Notes under the pieces: generated by a model | The model's database searches: none | What the model was told of the DNA's origin: nothing | Seen by the model: only the letters and a program-made list of their open reading frames with translations | DNA from: an uncultured Clostridia bacterium | Lineage (GTDB): Bacteria; Bacillota; Clostridia; Christensenellales; Pumilibacteraceae | Reading direction: 5' to 3' | Length of the DNA: 45,781 nt | NCBI GenBank assembly: GCA_947086925.1 | Contig: CAMUAL010000012.1 | Span: 1 to 45,781 of the forward strand | Made by a program: the position numbers and the translations under genes | Part shown: one piece after another, positions 1-8,826 of the stretch | Layout: each line of letters opens with the position of its first letter | How positions within the stretch are numbered: the stretch's first letter is position 1

Positions 1-1749
1 GAAAGTCAAACCGTTATTCTTACTTCCGTCGGTTATCGCTTCCGCACCGAACTCGCGGCTCGAATCGTATGCAACTCCGTCGGCTGTGAGTGTAACGGGC
101 GCGCCGAGAGCCACGTTGCGACTGCCGTCTAAAATAACGTAATCCGCACTGCTTACCTCGCTTACCGAGTTTCCGCGCACCGATACGGCGCGAACAGTAA
201 CTCCCGAATTTCCCGCATCGCTGCCCACTTTGAAAGGCTCGGTATACATATGCGAATTTTCGGTGGGATAACTTCCGTCGAGCGTGTAATATATTTTTTC
301 TCCTTCGCCCGCCGTAATGCCGAGCATAAAGGGAGCTGAGTACGTACCCTCCTTAACAGTGAACTCGGGAGCGCGAACCTCGGCGTCGAGTATGAGATTT
401 CCGTTTACGCGCAAAAGTATTCCCTCGCCCGCCTCGAACGACAAAGTAAACATTCCCGACGAAAGAGTTACATCTTCCCATTTGCCCGTTTTAAGATTGA
501 ACCGTTCCAAACCGTTCACGCCCGAAAAGCCGTCGAGAACGAAACGCTGGGTTGCGCCGCTTGTCCAGCTGTTGTTAAACAGCATTACCGCGTGGCCGTT
601 TTCGTCTTTATTTTCCATAAGCGAAATAACAAAGTCGCAGTCGGAATCGGGACGTACAAAAAAGTTTTCGGGCAGAATCTCGGTGCCGGCATAGCGCGAA
701 GTGGTGTGATAAGCGTGCAAGGTATCGAACTGCATAAGCTGAGTGCCCATAAGACGCACGTCCCAATTCAGGTCGGAAACCTTATCGTAAAGCACGGGAT
801 TGGGAACGGTGCCGTCGGGCATTACCAACGATTCGTCGAAACCCTCTCCGTTTTCGGACGGATTGCAGTAGTTAAAGTAACTCAAAGCTTTAAATCCGTA
901 CGCAAGATACGAATATATGTTCCAACGTATTTCGTCTATGTTGGGCATACGCATACCGCGCCAACCCGTTGACTGAATAAAACCGTGAGTGGGAAGCTTG
1001 CCGTTTTCGTAAGCAACCGCACGCATATCTTCCAAGTCGGAAAATATCCCCGTGTTTGTACTGCTTGTGCCGAACGGGTAAAAATCGTGACTGAGCGCCA
1101 TCATGTTTTCCGCGCCCACGGCGTCTATCCACGCTTGCAAGTATTCGCGGTATGTTCCGCCCAAACCCGCCGCGCCTACGTACGACGGATATAAGTTTAC
1201 ATACGGGTAATGCTCGGGGTCGGCTTGCACGTACTTGCCGTACCATGCCGCAAGCGAATCGAAAGTGGCGCGAGAAGGCTCGTCTTTAAGGTGATAACCG
1301 AGCATATAATCGCTCATTTCTTTTCCCCACGAAATTGCGTTTTCAAACGCAACCGAGTTTGCCCCGTCGCCCCAATAGGCGGGATTCATTACGTAATATA
1401 AGCCGTATTTACTGCAAAACGCGTCTATTTCGCGCCAATCGTCGAGCGAGTCGAAAGCGGAATTTCCCGTTATATTCGCATGAGGAGCAAACGAAAAATT
1501 TATGCCGCTGTCGGTGACTGTTTTCATCTGTTGTTCAAACGGCGTAACGTCGTATTCGTAAAACGTAATCCACGAGCCGAGCAGGAATTCGTTGTAGCCG
1601 TTGCCGTCGTATCCTTCGACGATTTGCTCGTACAGCTCGCGCGAAGTATATTCTGCCGACGCGTTTACCGTATAGGTAACGACCCCTGCGGACATAAACG
1701 CAAAGCATAACGATAATATAAGCGCTGCAACGTATTTTCTCTTTTTCAT
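1..1749 (-). CDS. Secreted TIM-barrel glycoside hydrolase-like protein (3' part outside window)
   Basis: This frame is open for 583 codons and runs off the left edge of the window, so the C-terminus is missing. It starts at an ATG preceded by GGAGA. Residues 1-32 form a signal peptide. Residues about 35-440 look like a (beta/alpha)8 hydrolase of the GH-A/GH42-like kind: a GYHLKDEPSR strand end places an acid/base candidate Glu near 157, and a later AYGFKALSYFNY segment is typical of these barrels. A chitobiase-like C-terminal fold follows near 470-545 (IYYTLDGSYPT), and then the start of a discoidin (F5/8 type C) domain (RNVALGAPVTLTADG). The same IYYTLDGS module occurs twice in the gene upstream. 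It is the last visible gene of the sugar operon. The substrate and exact family are not recognisable; the hydrolase fold is likely, the activity is inferred. Confidence 0.85.
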   Translation of the reverse strand, partial: MKKRKYVAALILSLCFAFMSAGVVTYTVNASAEYTSRELYEQIVEGYDGNGYNEFLLGSWITFYEYDVTPFEQQMKTVTDSGINFSFAPHANITGNSAFDSLDDWREIDAFCSKYGLYYVMNPAYWGDGANSVAFENAISWGKEMSDYMLGYHLKDEPSRATFDSLAAWYGKYVQADPEHYPYVNLYPSYVGAAGLGGTYREYLQAWIDAVGAENMMALSHDFYPFGTSSTNTGIFSDLEDMRAVAYENGKLPTHGFIQSTGWRGMRMPNIDEIRWNIYSYLAYGFKALSYFNYCNPSENGEGFDESLVMPDGTVPNPVLYDKVSDLNWDVRLMGTQLMQFDTLHAYHTTSRYAGTEILPENFFVRPDSDCDFVISLMENKDENGHAVMLFNNSWTSGATQRFVLDGFSGVNGLERFNLKTGKWEDVTLSSGMFTLSFEAGEGILLRVNGNLILDAEVRAPEFTVKEGTYSAPFMLGITAGEGEKIYYTLDGSYPTENSHMYTEPFKVGSDAGNSGVTVRAVSVRGNSVSEVSSADYVILDGSRNVALGAPVTLTADGVAYDSSREFGAEAITDGSKNNGLTF

Positions 1750-1805
1750 AAATTCTCCAAAAGTTTTAAAGTATAATTGCGCCGTTTTTATGTTGCATAA
1801 GCGAC

Positions 1806-1842
1806 TTTGCCGCGCCGCCGTTTACGGTAACGACGCGGCAAA
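1806..1842 (-). other. Intergenic stem-loop
   Basis: TTTGCCGCG at 1806-1814 pairs with CGCGGCAAA at 1834-1842, with a smaller CCG/CGG hairpin inside. It sits in the 110-base gap between two operon genes. No T-tract follows on the minus strand, so it is more likely an mRNA stabilising or processing structure, or a partial terminator, than a full terminator. Confidence 0.4.
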
Positions 1843-1859
1843 CCGCATGCCTATTTGTT

Positions 1860-4800
1860 TTACGCAAGCTTTCTGCGACGGATTATCGCACACAATGCGA
1901 GCGCGATAAGCACAACTGCGGGTACAGCCGCGGCAGACGAAGCAGACGAGCCGCAACCGCTCTTTTTGTTCATAGCCTCGCGAAGTGCGGCTATTGCAGA
2001 ATCAACGTCGTCTTCGCTTGCCTGAGTATCGGCGGCGATAGCCTCGGCATCGGCTATGGCTTTTTTGAGCGAATCGGTTTGCTTTTTGCCCTTTGCCTCG
2101 GATATAAGCGCGTTAAGCTCGGTTTTGTCGCCCAACTTTTTCAAGCCGTTTATTGCCGAAGTGAGCGCACTCAGTGCGCTGTCGGCGTCGGACTGCACAG
2201 CGTCGGCGTCGGCAACAACCTCTAACGCATTATTGCGGGCAGACACGTATATAAGCCAACTCGAAGCCGTGTATTCGGACGCGTCGAGAGATGTTCCGAG
2301 TTTTTCCAAAAGCAAAGCGGTATCCGCTCTCAAAACGAGTTTTGCCTTCTCGGTTTCGAGCAGTTCCATTGCCGCCGCCACATCCGCTTCCGATGCGTCG
2401 GTATCCGCCGCTACTTCGAGCAGATTGCGCATTTCGCCGCCGTAAAATTTATTCCACGAAGATGCGGTGTATTTGTCGCTTTCTTCTTCGAGAGTGTCGA
2501 GCGCGCCTTTAAGAGCAGTGCGGTCGCCGAGTTTTTCGAGTTGCGCGATAACATTTTCAAGCTCGCGCGTCGCCTCGTCTACCTGCGCCTGCGTGGCGTT
2601 TACGTTGCGCGCGACTTCTTCCGCAGAGTCTATGGCCTCGGTAAGCGCGGCAATGCTTGCCGACGTGTATATATTCTTTTCCTTTTCGGCGCGTGCGTCG
2701 GTAAGCGAGGAGTTTAATGCGGTTTTATCGGATAAATCGGTAAGCCCGCTATAAGCCGCATTAAGGTTTGTAAGCGCGGCGTCGGCTTCTTCCTGCGAAG
2801 GGTCGACAGAGCTTGCAACGCCTTTTGCCGCATTCAATGCCGCGTTGAACTCGGCAACGCTTTCGGGCGTTTTGCCCTCGGTGCTTATGTTTTCGAGTTC
2901 GGATATGCGTGCGTTAAGCGCGGTAAGGTCGGCTTTTAAAGCAAGCGCGGAATACGCCGCGGTTAAATCCGAAAGCGCGGAATCCACGTCGGCTTGCGTT
3001 ACGTCGTCGCTTGCCGCAACCGATTGCGCCGCCGTAAGTTTTGCCGTAAACGCCTCGCCGCTTGCCTGCGTGTAAGAAGTGAGCACGGTGTCTTTAACTT
3101 CGTTTATTTTCGCGGTTAAAGCGGTTTTGTCGCCCAAAAGTTCAAGCTCGTTTACGCTCGCCGTAAGAGCCGCAAGCGCGTCGTCTACCTGAGTCTGAGT
3201 TTTGGAATTTTCGTCGGCTTCGAGTGCCGACAGTATTTCGCGCGCCGTATTAAGCGACCCGCTGTACGTCGCCCACGACGACGAAGTGTATTTATCCTGC
3301 GGCTGAACATTTAAGCCGTTTATATAAGCCTGCAACTTTGTGGGATTCGTTTTAACGGGAACGGAAACTTCGGCTACAAGCGCGACGTTGTAAAGGTCGG
3401 TTATGCTTTCGGGAATCCCTTGCGGAAGACCTATAAACGTAAACGTGCCGCCGTACACGCCGTCGAAGTCGGAAGGCGCGTACCATTCGAGCCGATAGTT
3501 ATTGCCGCCGAACGACGCAGACGCATGTTCCGTATTCAAATCGCTTAATATTTCGAGCGATGTTTTTTCGGTGTTATACGCCTTGCGCACGCTTTCGCCC
3601 GAATAAGACGGAAGATATTGCTTTACGTCGCCGTCGTACTCGGCGGGAGTGGTTTCGAAGTACGCCGCCGTTACATAGTTTATGCCGAGAGCGTTTTTCG
3701 TAGGATAATAGCGGATACACTGCCCCGTTACGGCTTCGTCGAGGAAAATAGTCAGGTTCATTACGTTGCCGCCTATAAGCGCGGAATTTTCGTCAACGTA
3801 GCCGTCTTTGCCGTAGGTATCGCCGCCGTTAGTCCATACGGTTTTAAAACCTCCGGTTTCGTCGCCTATTTCTATTTTACCGAGTTCCATCCAATAAACA
3901 AGATCGCTTGATGGAGCGTCATGGCTGTAAGGCAGATAAGAGTTAAAAGTAAGCTGATTTATTTTTTGCGGCCGTGAGAGCGTTACTTGCAGATATTCGA
4001 AACCCGTGCTTCCCGAACCCGCTACCGCATCGGTGAATATGCGCCCGTAACGTCCGTAAAGATTGTTTTGCTCCGTTCCCACTACGCAACCTTGAAGTAT
4101 TCCGAAATCACCGCCGCCGAATCCCGTAAGCTGTCCTACCGCCTTATTCCAACCGTCGTTGCCGGTAAGAGTCGCTCCGCTGTTCATGTAGTTTTCGCTT
4201 CCCACGTAATAAACGGCTTTGCTCACCTCGGAGTATTTTCCGTCTTTATATGCAACCGCTCTTACCGTATGTGCGCCTTGCCCGAACGTGAGCGGCGCGG
4301 TGTATTCGGTGCTTTTGTTTGTTGGAACGGAACCGTCGAGCGTATAGTAAATTTTCGCATCTTCGGCGGCGGTGGTAATTTCTACGTTTCCGAGGCGTGC
4401 CGACGAGCCGTCGCCCCACGTTACGTTTTCGCCGTTTGCATCGTCCGAATAATACATGCCGCTCTTTTTACCGAATACGGGTGCGGCTTCGGCGATAAAG
4501 TTATTGAACTTTTCGGTTTCTACGTTGTATGTCAAATCGTTTACGCTTTTTACCGTTACGGTAGCATTAACCGCCACTTTGTATAAATCCGTATAGCCTT
4601 GCGGCACAGACGCGAGAGTCCCCGTAAAGGTATACGTACCATCCGTATCGGCAACGAAGTCGGAGCTATCCCAAGTAAGCGCGGTTTTACTGCCGCCCAC
4701 GTTTATTTTAAATTCCTCCGAAAGGTCTTGTATTATTTGCGATTTAGATACGTGTGCCGTGTACGTTTTTATTACTTCGGTTTCTTCCGGCATAGGCACG

Positions 4801-5798
4801 GGCTTTACAACCGCTTCGGCGGAAACTTCTTCGGGTTTGGTTTCGACATACGCCGCGGTAATGAACTGCGTATGTAAATCGCCTATTCCGTCCGATTTCT
4901 TGTTGTAAAAGCGAATATATCTACCCGTAACGGCATTATCGGAAAATACTGTCAAGCTCATGGGCGTCTGACCGTTTTTGGGCGTATTTTCGGTAACGTA
5001 TCCCGAACTTGTAAGCGGAGTAGAACCTACTGAGGCACTCCAAAACTCGGTAAACGACTCTCCGTCGCCTATTTCTATTCTGTTCATCCAAACCTTGTCG
5101 CCTATGTCGAGAAAATCCCAAAAAGATGCGAACGTAACGTAATTTACGGCTTTTGCCTCGCCCAAATCGAGCTGAATATATTCACAAGAGAAACAAACGG
5201 TAGAGCGATTTCCGCTTCCGCAAACGGTGCCTATAACCACTTCCTTTGCTTGCTCGAAAGTAAAACTCTGACCGCCGTGAACATTTACAAAAGTTTCGTC
5301 GGTTCTGCCCGTAGAGAGCGACAACTCGGAAACGTGCGCATAGTTCTCGCTGCCTATTACGTAAACTTTTTCGGTTACGTCGGAATATTTACCGTTTTTG
5401 TAGGCAACTGCACGCACGCGGTGAGCGCCTTTATTTAAAGTAAGACCCCCCCCCGAATATTTTGTGCTTGCGGTTGTGGGCACGGAGCCGTCGAGCGTAT
5501 AGTAAATATCCGCGCCATCCTCGGCGGTGGTAATTTCGACACTGCCGAGCCGTGCCGACGAACCGTTGCCCCACGTCACGTTTTCGCCGTTTACGTCGTC
5601 GGAATAATACACTCCGCCGGCCTTATCGAAAACCGGCGCGGCGGCGGGCAGATAGTTATTGTACGTTATCTCGGCTGTTCCGTCGGCTTTTGCCGAATCG
5701 ACGGATACGGGCAAAAACACCGCGGCAAGCGCAAGGCAAAGCACAAGCGCGATTACGGCATAAGCCGTAATAAACTTTTTGGAATTTGTTTTCATCAT
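1860..5798 (-). CDS. Giant surface protein with chitobiase-like/discoidin modules and seven FIVAR repeats
   Basis: A 1312-residue exported protein. Residues 1-38 are a signal peptide. Two copies of one module follow: a chitobiase C-terminal-like domain (IYYTLDGSVPT near 98 and near 480), a discoidin-like galactose-binding domain, and an Ig-like strand region (about 45-415 and 430-810). The two copies are also similar at DNA level, so the duplication is fairly recent. Residues about 815-1270 hold seven FIVAR-type three-helix repeats, each with a K/Y-T-A-S-S and a D-A-L-x-A-L pattern. The C-terminus is SGCGSS, a hydrophobic stretch and RRRK, with no LPxTG. FIVAR and discoidin domains commonly bind sugars or wall polymers, so a glycan-binding scaffold at the surface is inferred; no catalytic domain is seen. 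AGGAGG lies 7 bases before the second of two adjacent ATGs, so the true start may be residue 2. A G9 tract lies in codons 115-118. Confidence 0.93.
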   Translation of the reverse strand: MMKTNSKKFITAYAVIALVLCLALAAVFLPVSVDSAKADGTAEITYNNYLPAAAPVFDKAGGVYYSDDVNGENVTWGNGSSARLGSVEITTAEDGADIYYTLDGSVPTTASTKYSGGGLTLNKGAHRVRAVAYKNGKYSDVTEKVYVIGSENYAHVSELSLSTGRTDETFVNVHGGQSFTFEQAKEVVIGTVCGSGNRSTVCFSCEYIQLDLGEAKAVNYVTFASFWDFLDIGDKVWMNRIEIGDGESFTEFWSASVGSTPLTSSGYVTENTPKNGQTPMSLTVFSDNAVTGRYIRFYNKKSDGIGDLHTQFITAAYVETKPEEVSAEAVVKPVPMPEETEVIKTYTAHVSKSQIIQDLSEEFKINVGGSKTALTWDSSDFVADTDGTYTFTGTLASVPQGYTDLYKVAVNATVTVKSVNDLTYNVETEKFNNFIAEAAPVFGKKSGMYYSDDANGENVTWGDGSSARLGNVEITTAAEDAKIYYTLDGSVPTNKSTEYTAPLTFGQGAHTVRAVAYKDGKYSEVSKAVYYVGSENYMNSGATLTGNDGWNKAVGQLTGFGGGDFGILQGCVVGTEQNNLYGRYGRIFTDAVAGSGSTGFEYLQVTLSRPQKINQLTFNSYLPYSHDAPSSDLVYWMELGKIEIGDETGGFKTVWTNGGDTYGKDGYVDENSALIGGNVMNLTIFLDEAVTGQCIRYYPTKNALGINYVTAAYFETTPAEYDGDVKQYLPSYSGESVRKAYNTEKTSLEILSDLNTEHASASFGGNNYRLEWYAPSDFDGVYGGTFTFIGLPQGIPESITDLYNVALVAEVSVPVKTNPTKLQAYINGLNVQPQDKYTSSSWATYSGSLNTAREILSALEADENSKTQTQVDDALAALTASVNELELLGDKTALTAKINEVKDTVLTSYTQASGEAFTAKLTAAQSVAASDDVTQADVDSALSDLTAAYSALALKADLTALNARISELENISTEGKTPESVAEFNAALNAAKGVASSVDPSQEEADAALTNLNAAYSGLTDLSDKTALNSSLTDARAEKEKNIYTSASIAALTEAIDSAEEVARNVNATQAQVDEATRELENVIAQLEKLGDRTALKGALDTLEEESDKYTASSWNKFYGGEMRNLLEVAADTDASEADVAAAMELLETEKAKLVLRADTALLLEKLGTSLDASEYTASSWLIYVSARNNALEVVADADAVQSDADSALSALTSAINGLKKLGDKTELNALISEAKGKKQTDSLKKAIADAEAIAADTQASEDDVDSAIAALREAMNKKSGCGSSASSAAAVPAVVLIALALCAIIRRRKLA
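5446..5454. repeat. G9/C9 homopolymer inside the 1312-residue surface protein
   Basis: Nine consecutive C on the plus strand (G9 in the mRNA) encode Ser-Gly-Gly-Gly at residues 115-118. Gain or loss of one base would shift the frame and truncate the protein early. The second copy of the same module has no such tract. Confidence 0.9.
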
Positions 5799-5866
5799 TA
5801 AACCTCCTGAATTTTATCCTTTATCACTTTTTATACATAGCCTTGAAAATCAAGCGTAAACCCAAC

Positions 5867-7453
5867 TTACTTTTTAAGCTTTATTTCGGAAATCTGCAAA
5901 ATGTATGTTCCGAATTCGTCTTGACTCAGTTCGGTTGCCAAAATTCTGAAATATTTGGCTTTAACCTTTTTGCCGAACGAAAAAGTTACGGGGCTGTCGT
6001 TTTCCACCGTGTAATCGGAATAACTTTTTACCGTGCGCCAAATTACTCCGTCGTCGGAACACTGAATGGAAAACGCTTTGGGGAATCCGTAAACGCCGTT
6101 GCCGTTGTTCAGTCGCGGCGATATTATCATTGCTCTTGCGCTTCCGTTCGATTTAATCGCGAGCGATTCGTTATACCACCTGCCCGACTGATAATCGTTT
6201 ATTCCCGTTACGTTGTGTCCTACCGACGAATAAAACGTAGTGCGGTCGCCGTCGATTGCGTCGTAAGCCGTGCGGTACGCGCTTGCCTCGGTCATTGCCC
6301 AAGCGGGAGGAGCTTTGCCGCCCTCGAAGTCGGGTTCGCGCGTAATGCGTCGGTTCGCCGCTTTGTCGGAATCGTAAATTTCTTTTACCGAAAAAGTTAT
6401 CTGCTGAAATTCGGTGTTCCAATTACCCCACGAAAATCCGCCCTCGCTGTATGCGTAGCAAATAAACTGCGGCTCGTCAAGCTTTATGTGTCCGCTTCCG
6501 TCGCCCGTGATTCCTATGTTGTGGCTGTACTTTTTGGCGGCGGTATCGTTCACCTCCGCTTCTTTGAAATTCTTGCCGTCGTAAGACCAATACATTTTTA
6601 TACGCGAACGGTAGCTCATGCGCTTATCGGTTGTAACGCCTATAAACACGTTGTAATCTTCGGCATACTTAACGTCGAGCGAATCTTCGTCGCTCGGTTT
6701 GTCGCCCACCACCACTCCGTACTCCGAAAGAGTGAGCGGAAAATTCTCGTTTGCTTCGCCTATCGTAAGTCGGGTCTGATTGACTGTTTGACCGTTCCCG
6801 AGCACGCCTTTGTACGTGTAGTAAAGATACAGTTTGCCGTCTACTATTACCACGCTCGGCTCGCCTATGCCGTAATGCTCGGCATCGGAACCGTAAACCA
6901 CAACGGGCTTAACAACGGTGCCGCCCCAACCCGAGCCGTTCCACCTTTGCCAATCGCCGTCGGGCGAAACCGAACGCGCGCAGTATACGTTGTTGTAACG
7001 CCCCTGTCCCTCTATGGTAGAGGTGTAAAACATGTAGTAGAATCCGTCCATGAATATTACCGCCGGGTCGCAAACCGAAAACGCTTCTTCGGTGCCGTTA
7101 AGCGGCGCAATACTCACATATTCGTTTGACCAATGCTCGCCGTAATCGGAAGTCGAACGGTAAGTAAGAACGTCCCAACAATAAGAGTACTGCGGACTTT
7201 CGGGGAGCGACGAAAACCACGCTTCGAGCACTCCGCTTTCGTTGTACATCATGGTAGGTCCGTAACGGTAACCGCCGCCGCTTTTCGGCACGTAAACGGT
7301 AGTGCCCTCATGCACCGTTGCCGAAACCGTATAAGTTCTGCCTCGCTTAATCCGTCCGTTTACCGCAAAAAATCCGCAAAGCAAACCCGTTGCAACAGCA
7401 AGGCAAAGCGCACAGCAAATCCACATTACAAGCGTTTTTGTTTTTGCACTCAT
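5867..7453 (-). CDS. Membrane-anchored five-bladed-propeller hydrolase candidate with C-terminal discoidin domain
   Basis: A 528-residue protein. Residues 8-32 are an uncleaved signal anchor. Residues about 45-370 show the repeating blade pattern of GH43/GH117/GH130-like beta-propellers. Three conserved-looking acidic positions sit in SVCDPAVIFMDGFYYMFYTS, YGIGEPSVVIVDGKLYLYY and DSLDVKYAEDYNVF, the usual layout of catalytic carboxylates in this fold. Residues about 385-527 form a discoidin domain. The start overlaps the stop of the upstream discoidin lipoprotein gene by ATGA, which implies translational coupling. An extracellular exo-acting glycosidase held at the membrane is inferred; the precise family and substrate are not identified. 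Confidence 0.85.
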   Translation of the reverse strand: MSAKTKTLVMWICCALCLAVATGLLCGFFAVNGRIKRGRTYTVSATVHEGTTVYVPKSGGGYRYGPTMMYNESGVLEAWFSSLPESPQYSYCWDVLTYRSTSDYGEHWSNEYVSIAPLNGTEEAFSVCDPAVIFMDGFYYMFYTSTIEGQGRYNNVYCARSVSPDGDWQRWNGSGWGGTVVKPVVVYGSDAEHYGIGEPSVVIVDGKLYLYYTYKGVLGNGQTVNQTRLTIGEANENFPLTLSEYGVVVGDKPSDEDSLDVKYAEDYNVFIGVTTDKRMSYRSRIKMYWSYDGKNFKEAEVNDTAAKKYSHNIGITGDGSGHIKLDEPQFICYAYSEGGFSWGNWNTEFQQITFSVKEIYDSDKAANRRITREPDFEGGKAPPAWAMTEASAYRTAYDAIDGDRTTFYSSVGHNVTGINDYQSGRWYNESLAIKSNGSARAMIISPRLNNGNGVYGFPKAFSIQCSDDGVIWRTVKSYSDYTVENDSPVTFSFGKKVKAKYFRILATELSQDEFGTYILQISEIKLKK

Positions 7454-8826
7454 TTAAGTTCTCCTTTTTCTTCTTCCGCGTTTTCGGAAACGGCGGTTTC
7501 GCATGTAACGCCTGCATTTGCATTTTGCGCGTCTTTAATTGCGGCACGGGTATTTTTACGCCCAGCGAGCAAAACAATGAGTAATCCCGCCGCCACGCCG
7601 AATAAAACCACCGAAAAAGCAAGCATGACTCCGCCCGCCGCGCTTATCGCGCCCATGCCTTTCACGCGAGCCGCCGCGGGTTGCAGAGCGCCCGCAAGTT
7701 TGTTGAACTCGGCTGTTGCCGCGGTTATTTCCGACTCGGTTGCCGTACGCCCGTGCGCCTGCAATTCGGCAAGCTGAGGTATGTAATTGCCTACGGTATC
7801 GGAATACGAGGCGGTTATGTTCATGCGGATTGCCGTTGCGGTTACGGGGGTATCGAACACTTTTATGTGAAGGGTGTTATCGGTCGGTTCGTCGGTGTAA
7901 GACGCGCCCTTTACCGAAAAGAAATTTTCGCCGTCGAGCGTCCACTGAAAATCAAACGCTTTGGGAAACCCGTAATGCTCCGATTGCTGTGAACGTATCG
8001 TTACGCCGCGCACGTACTGCGGAGCGGCAAACGTAAGCACTATCCACTCCTCGCAGTTTTCGTCGGTAATTCCGCTTCCCCATTCGGCGCACCACTGAGT
8101 TGCAACCGAGCCGTCGTTTATGTTTGCCACCGCCCAACCCGACGTTCCTTCCACTTCATCGAGCGAACTCGATGCGGTTGCCGCCGACGGTATTACGGGG
8201 TCGTCCTCTACGGGGCGACGCACTATCTCGGAATCGGCGCGTACAGCGTTTTCGATTTCGACGGCGGTTGCACTGCGCGATGACGCCGACACCTCGGAAA
8301 GCGACACAAGGTAATTGCCGTCTTTATTGGCGGTGCGCCTCGTGACATAAATTCTGATAAAGCGCGTAACCGTGTTCACCGTAAAAGTTTCGCCCGATTC
8401 CGAAGACAAAGCGTAATTCGTATAAGCTCCGTTTTCGATTGCGGGAAAAACGTCGCCCGTCACTCCCCATCCGATTGTAAAATCCGAAGGAAAGCAAATG
8501 TGGCTTTCATTGGGCGTAAGCGTTATGCTTTCAACCTTTTTAACGCTTCCGAAATCAAGAAGAATCCACTCGTTGCATTCGGGGTTCTTTTCGTCCGCCC
8601 ACTGACTGTACCAAAGAGTTTTTATATCGCCGTCGGTAAGATATTCGCTTTTTACGTCAAGGCTCGGGTCGTTGAGAGTAGACGAAACCGAAAGCGTGAA
8701 ATCCGACGAACGCGCCGACGCAAGCTTAATTACACTTGTTGTTTTACTCGCAACCGCAGAGCCGCACCCGCACAAGGCGAACACAAATGCAAGCGCAATC
8801 ACAAAAGCAAAAGCTCTTTTTTTCAT
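7450..8826 (-). CDS. Double-discoidin lipoprotein with C-terminal membrane segment
   Basis: A 458-residue protein. The N-terminus (FVFALCGCGSAV) looks like a lipoprotein signal with an imperfect lipobox. Two discoidin (F5/8 type C) domains follow at about 35-180 and 210-365, each with the usual GFPKAFDFQWTLDG or FPSDFTIGWG core and a closing LxEL/V strand. A membrane helix lies at about 408-435 and a short charged tail follows, so the binding domains are held outside. It overlaps both neighbours by 4 bases (ATGA). Discoidin domains typically bind terminal galactose-type sugars; no catalytic domain is present, so a glycan-capture role for the adjacent ABC transporter is inferred. Confidence 0.85.
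   Translation of the reverse strand: MKKRAFAFVIALAFVFALCGCGSAVASKTTSVIKLASARSSDFTLSVSSTLNDPSLDVKSEYLTDGDIKTLWYSQWADEKNPECNEWILLDFGSVKKVESITLTPNESHICFPSDFTIGWGVTGDVFPAIENGAYTNYALSSESGETFTVNTVTRFIRIYVTRRTANKDGNYLVSLSEVSASSRSATAVEIENAVRADSEIVRRPVEDDPVIPSAATASSSLDEVEGTSGWAVANINDGSVATQWCAEWGSGITDENCEEWIVLTFAAPQYVRGVTIRSQQSEHYGFPKAFDFQWTLDGENFFSVKGASYTDEPTDNTLHIKVFDTPVTATAIRMNITASYSDTVGNYIPQLAELQAHGRTATESEITAATAEFNKLAGALQPAAARVKGMGAISAAGGVMLAFSVVLFGVAAGLLIVLLAGRKNTRAAIKDAQNANAGVTCETAVSENAEEEKGELK

Noticed and set aside
5786..7129. A 447-codon open frame on the plus strand
   Set aside because: It lies antisense to the propeller/discoidin gene, is rich in Arg, Val and Tyr without any domain, and has no ribosome site. 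It is a shadow of codon bias in the real gene.
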